The position numbers were made by a program, and so were the translations under genes. This document shows, piece after piece, positions 5,619 to 6,575 of a stretch of 6,575 bases of DNA. A model generated the notes under the pieces. The model was not told the DNA's origin and searched no databases. It saw nothing but the letters and a program-made list of their open reading frames with translations. Source of the stretch: Alphaproteobacteria bacterium. GTDB taxonomy: Bacteria > Pseudomonadota > Alphaproteobacteria > Micavibrionales > Micavibrionaceae. Every line of letters starts with the position of its first letter. Positions within the stretch are counted from its first letter, which is position 1. The stretch is from positions 1-6,575 of the forward strand of contig JALZUF010000281.1 of the NCBI GenBank assembly GCA_023301785.1. Direction: 5' to 3'.

Positions 5619-6398
5619 TTAAAACGCTAAATTCATTTGCTGCGGCTTATCTGATATAGGCTTAGGCGCTGGCTGAACCTCTTGTGTATCCTGCTCACCA
5701 TCAGCTGCGCTACTATCGATTGCCGATCTAAAATCTTTTAAAGATACAACACGCCCATTAATGTTCACATCAACACAATATCCCAATTCAGTTTCTGCAC
5801 TGCGTTGCAAGACTTGTATCATGGAATCATCAACCGGCTCTAACGCGACACCAACATCATTTTGTGTCATTTGATTCGTATGGCTCGATAATTTATCGTA
5901 AAGCAAAAATTTCTTAATTTCCTCTAACCGTTCCGTTAGCGCTTCTTGATCGGCAACAGGAATTACGACATAACCAAACTCACCCGTTTGTATCCATTCC
6001 GCCATAGAGGCTGAGTTCTCAAAACTGTCTTCTGAAATACCCAAAACATTTTTTGAGAATTTAGGCGCAATAGATAACATGATCCTATGACGACTCTGAA
6101 TTACTTGTGACAGCTCAATCGGCTTCCTAGAAAAAAACAGACCATCCTGTTCAAAATTACGATCAACAATAAAGTCACGCCCTTTCGGAGATGGCTTCAT
6201 CCGCAAACCAGTTGTTGGTGAAATCGCAGAAAAAGCTAGCCGATCAACTAAACCCACATTACGTCCTCTGTCGGATGCGTAGTTTTGTATCATATACTTA
6301 AAAGCCGTGGCCGACGCCAAATCAAAAACTGGCGTCATAGAATGCGTACGATAAGGGAATGCCTTTTCGCAACGTGTTTTTAAAAGGTGATTTGCCAT
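5619..6398 (-). CDS. Unrecognised protein with a C-terminal clamp-binding-like motif
   Basis: The protein has 259 residues and I do not recognise its family. The N-terminal segment is basic (MANHLLKTRCEKAFPYRTHS). A mixed, probably folded region (about 21-225) follows, including a basic stretch around 62-92 with SPTTGLRMKPSPKGRDFIVDR, a strand-like GYVVIPVAD (142-150) and a charged helix (151-167). The last 30 residues are acidic then proline-rich and look disordered, ending in QMNLAF (254-259). That fits the Q-x-x-L-x-F form of bacterial sliding-clamp (DnaN) binding motifs. No signal peptide or membrane span is seen, so it should be cytosolic. The ATG at 6398 has an AGGG nine bases upstream; Met21 is a possible later start. 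A sigma-70 promoter is visible at 6459-6487. The gene converges on hslU with two bases between stops and seems to be monocistronic. A DNA-replication link is inference from the tail alone. Confidence 0.85.
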   Translation of the reverse strand: MANHLLKTRCEKAFPYRTHSMTPVFDLASATAFKYMIQNYASDRGRNVGLVDRLAFSAISPTTGLRMKPSPKGRDFIVDRNFEQDGLFFSRKPIELSQVIQSRHRIMLSIAPKFSKNVLGISEDSFENSASMAEWIQTGEFGYVVIPVADQEALTERLEEIKKFLLYDKLSSHTNQMTQNDVGVALEPVDDSMIQVLQRSAETELGYCVDVNINGRVVSLKDFRSAIDSSAADGEQDTQEVQPAPKPISDKPQQMNLAF

Positions 6399-6417
6399 TT
6401 TGAGATACCCTGTGAAA

Positions 6418-6439
6418 TTCTTCTTTGAAGAAATTTTTT
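6418..6439 (+). terminator. A/T-rich hairpin with T-run in the leader of the 259-residue gene
   Basis: TTCTTC (6418-6423), a TTT loop and GAAGAA (6427-6432) form a 6-bp stem, followed by A and six Ts (6434-6439) on the plus strand. In that orientation it resembles an intrinsic terminator, though a weak one with only two G-C pairs. No plus-strand gene ends nearby; the nearest upstream is hslU at 5616. On the minus strand it lies in the 5' leader of the gene ending at 5619, where it might instead be an operator or mRNA hairpin. Confidence 0.3.
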
Positions 6440-6450
6440 AAAATTTTCTC

Positions 6451-6465
6451 TTAATAGTGTTTTAA
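6451..6465. promoter_or_regulatory. Perfect CtrA-like box
   Basis: TTAA (6451-6454), seven bases (TAGTGTT) and TTAA (6462-6465) match the alphaproteobacterial CtrA consensus TTAA-N7-TTAA at all eight fixed positions. It covers the -10 (6459-6464) and start point of the leftward promoter, a placement typical of repression. It lies about 70 bases upstream of the rightward gene at 6534, where activation would be possible. CtrA itself is not in the window. Confidence 0.45.
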
Positions 6466-6487
6466 TCAAAACAATAAATTATGTCAA
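6459..6487 (-). promoter_or_regulatory. Sigma-70 promoter of the 259-residue gene
   Basis: On the minus strand a perfect TTGACA (6482-6487) is followed after exactly 17 bases by TAAAAC (6459-6464, 4/6). Initiation would be near 6452, giving a leader of about 53 bases that includes the hairpin at 6418-6432. It is the best promoter match I found in the window. Confidence 0.6.
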
Positions 6488-6533
6488 ATTATTTAAGGTT
6501 TTCTCAAGCCGAAAATACCCTTACAAAGGCTCT

Positions 6534-6575
6534 ATGCGTTACTTCATCACTTTTACTTTTATCTTTTTCCTGTTT
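6534..6575 (+). CDS. Start of a rightward gene with a hydrophobic leader (partial)
   Basis: AAAGG (6525-6529) precedes an ATG by four bases. The 14 codons to the window edge read MRYFITFTFIFFLF: one basic residue, then a run of Phe, Ile, Leu and Thr. This is the pattern of a signal peptide or a first membrane segment, so the product is probably exported or membrane-bound. The gene is divergent from the 5619-6398 gene and shares its 135-base control region, including the CtrA-like box. Nothing more can be said about its family from 14 residues. Confidence 0.5.
   Translation, partial: MRYFITFTFIFFLF

Noticed and set aside
1..6575. Mobile elements, CRISPR arrays, tRNA genes, toxin-antitoxin or defence genes
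   Set aside because: No transposase, integrase, terminal repeats, spaced repeats or tRNA-like cloverleaf seen. The conserved genes are ordinary core genes and codon use looks even across the window.

Overview
The window looks like chromosomal DNA from an alphaproteobacterium with a fairly AT-rich genome (low 40s % G+C by eye). Three things point there: the YifB/ComM protein carries the SHYDLPIAL block that I associate with alphaproteobacteria; the HIT protein begins with the NIFAKILRGEIP block and has an ANTG..GGQEVPH.H.H core; and the GNAT protein has the NNEAQ..TLTT.FVAPWAR signature. TTAA-N7-TTAA (CtrA-like) and GANTC (CcrM-type) motifs in the intergenic gaps fit, but are weaker evidence. 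I cannot name a genus. There are no tRNA or rRNA genes, insertion sequences, CRISPR arrays or phage genes. Genes are densely packed, and no gene-free stretch is longer than about 190 bases.

Layout. At the left edge, the first 20 codons of a leftward gene (1-61) run off the window. A 175-base AT-rich gap follows, with a possible promoter for that gene and a weak terminator for the next. comM/yifB (237-1781, minus) is divergent from an orphan, very acidic 207-residue protein (1966-2589, plus). Their shared control region has two tandem CtrA-like motifs and a stable hairpin. Next comes a leftward pair, a GNAT acetyltransferase followed by a HIT-family nucleotide hydrolase (3557 to 2611). It converges on the acidic gene and is divergent from hslV-hslU (3744-5616, plus), the two-part ATP-dependent protease. 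hslU converges on an unrecognised 259-residue gene (5619-6398, minus) with only two bases between the stop codons. That gene has a good sigma-70 promoter with a perfect CtrA-like box over its -10. At the right edge, a rightward gene starts with a hydrophobic leader (6534 onward).

How the genes relate. Only hslV and hslU clearly form one machine: the HslU hexamer unfolds substrates and feeds the HslV proteolytic chamber. GNAT and HIT are probably co-transcribed, but I see no shared pathway. ComM is a solitary helicase-type factor. The most interesting material is the two unknown proteins and the control regions. The 259-residue protein combines a CtrA-like box in its promoter with a C-terminal QMNLAF that matches the sliding-clamp-binding consensus, which together suggest a protein tied to replication or the cell cycle. 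This is a hypothesis. I do not see a complete new multi-gene system in this window.
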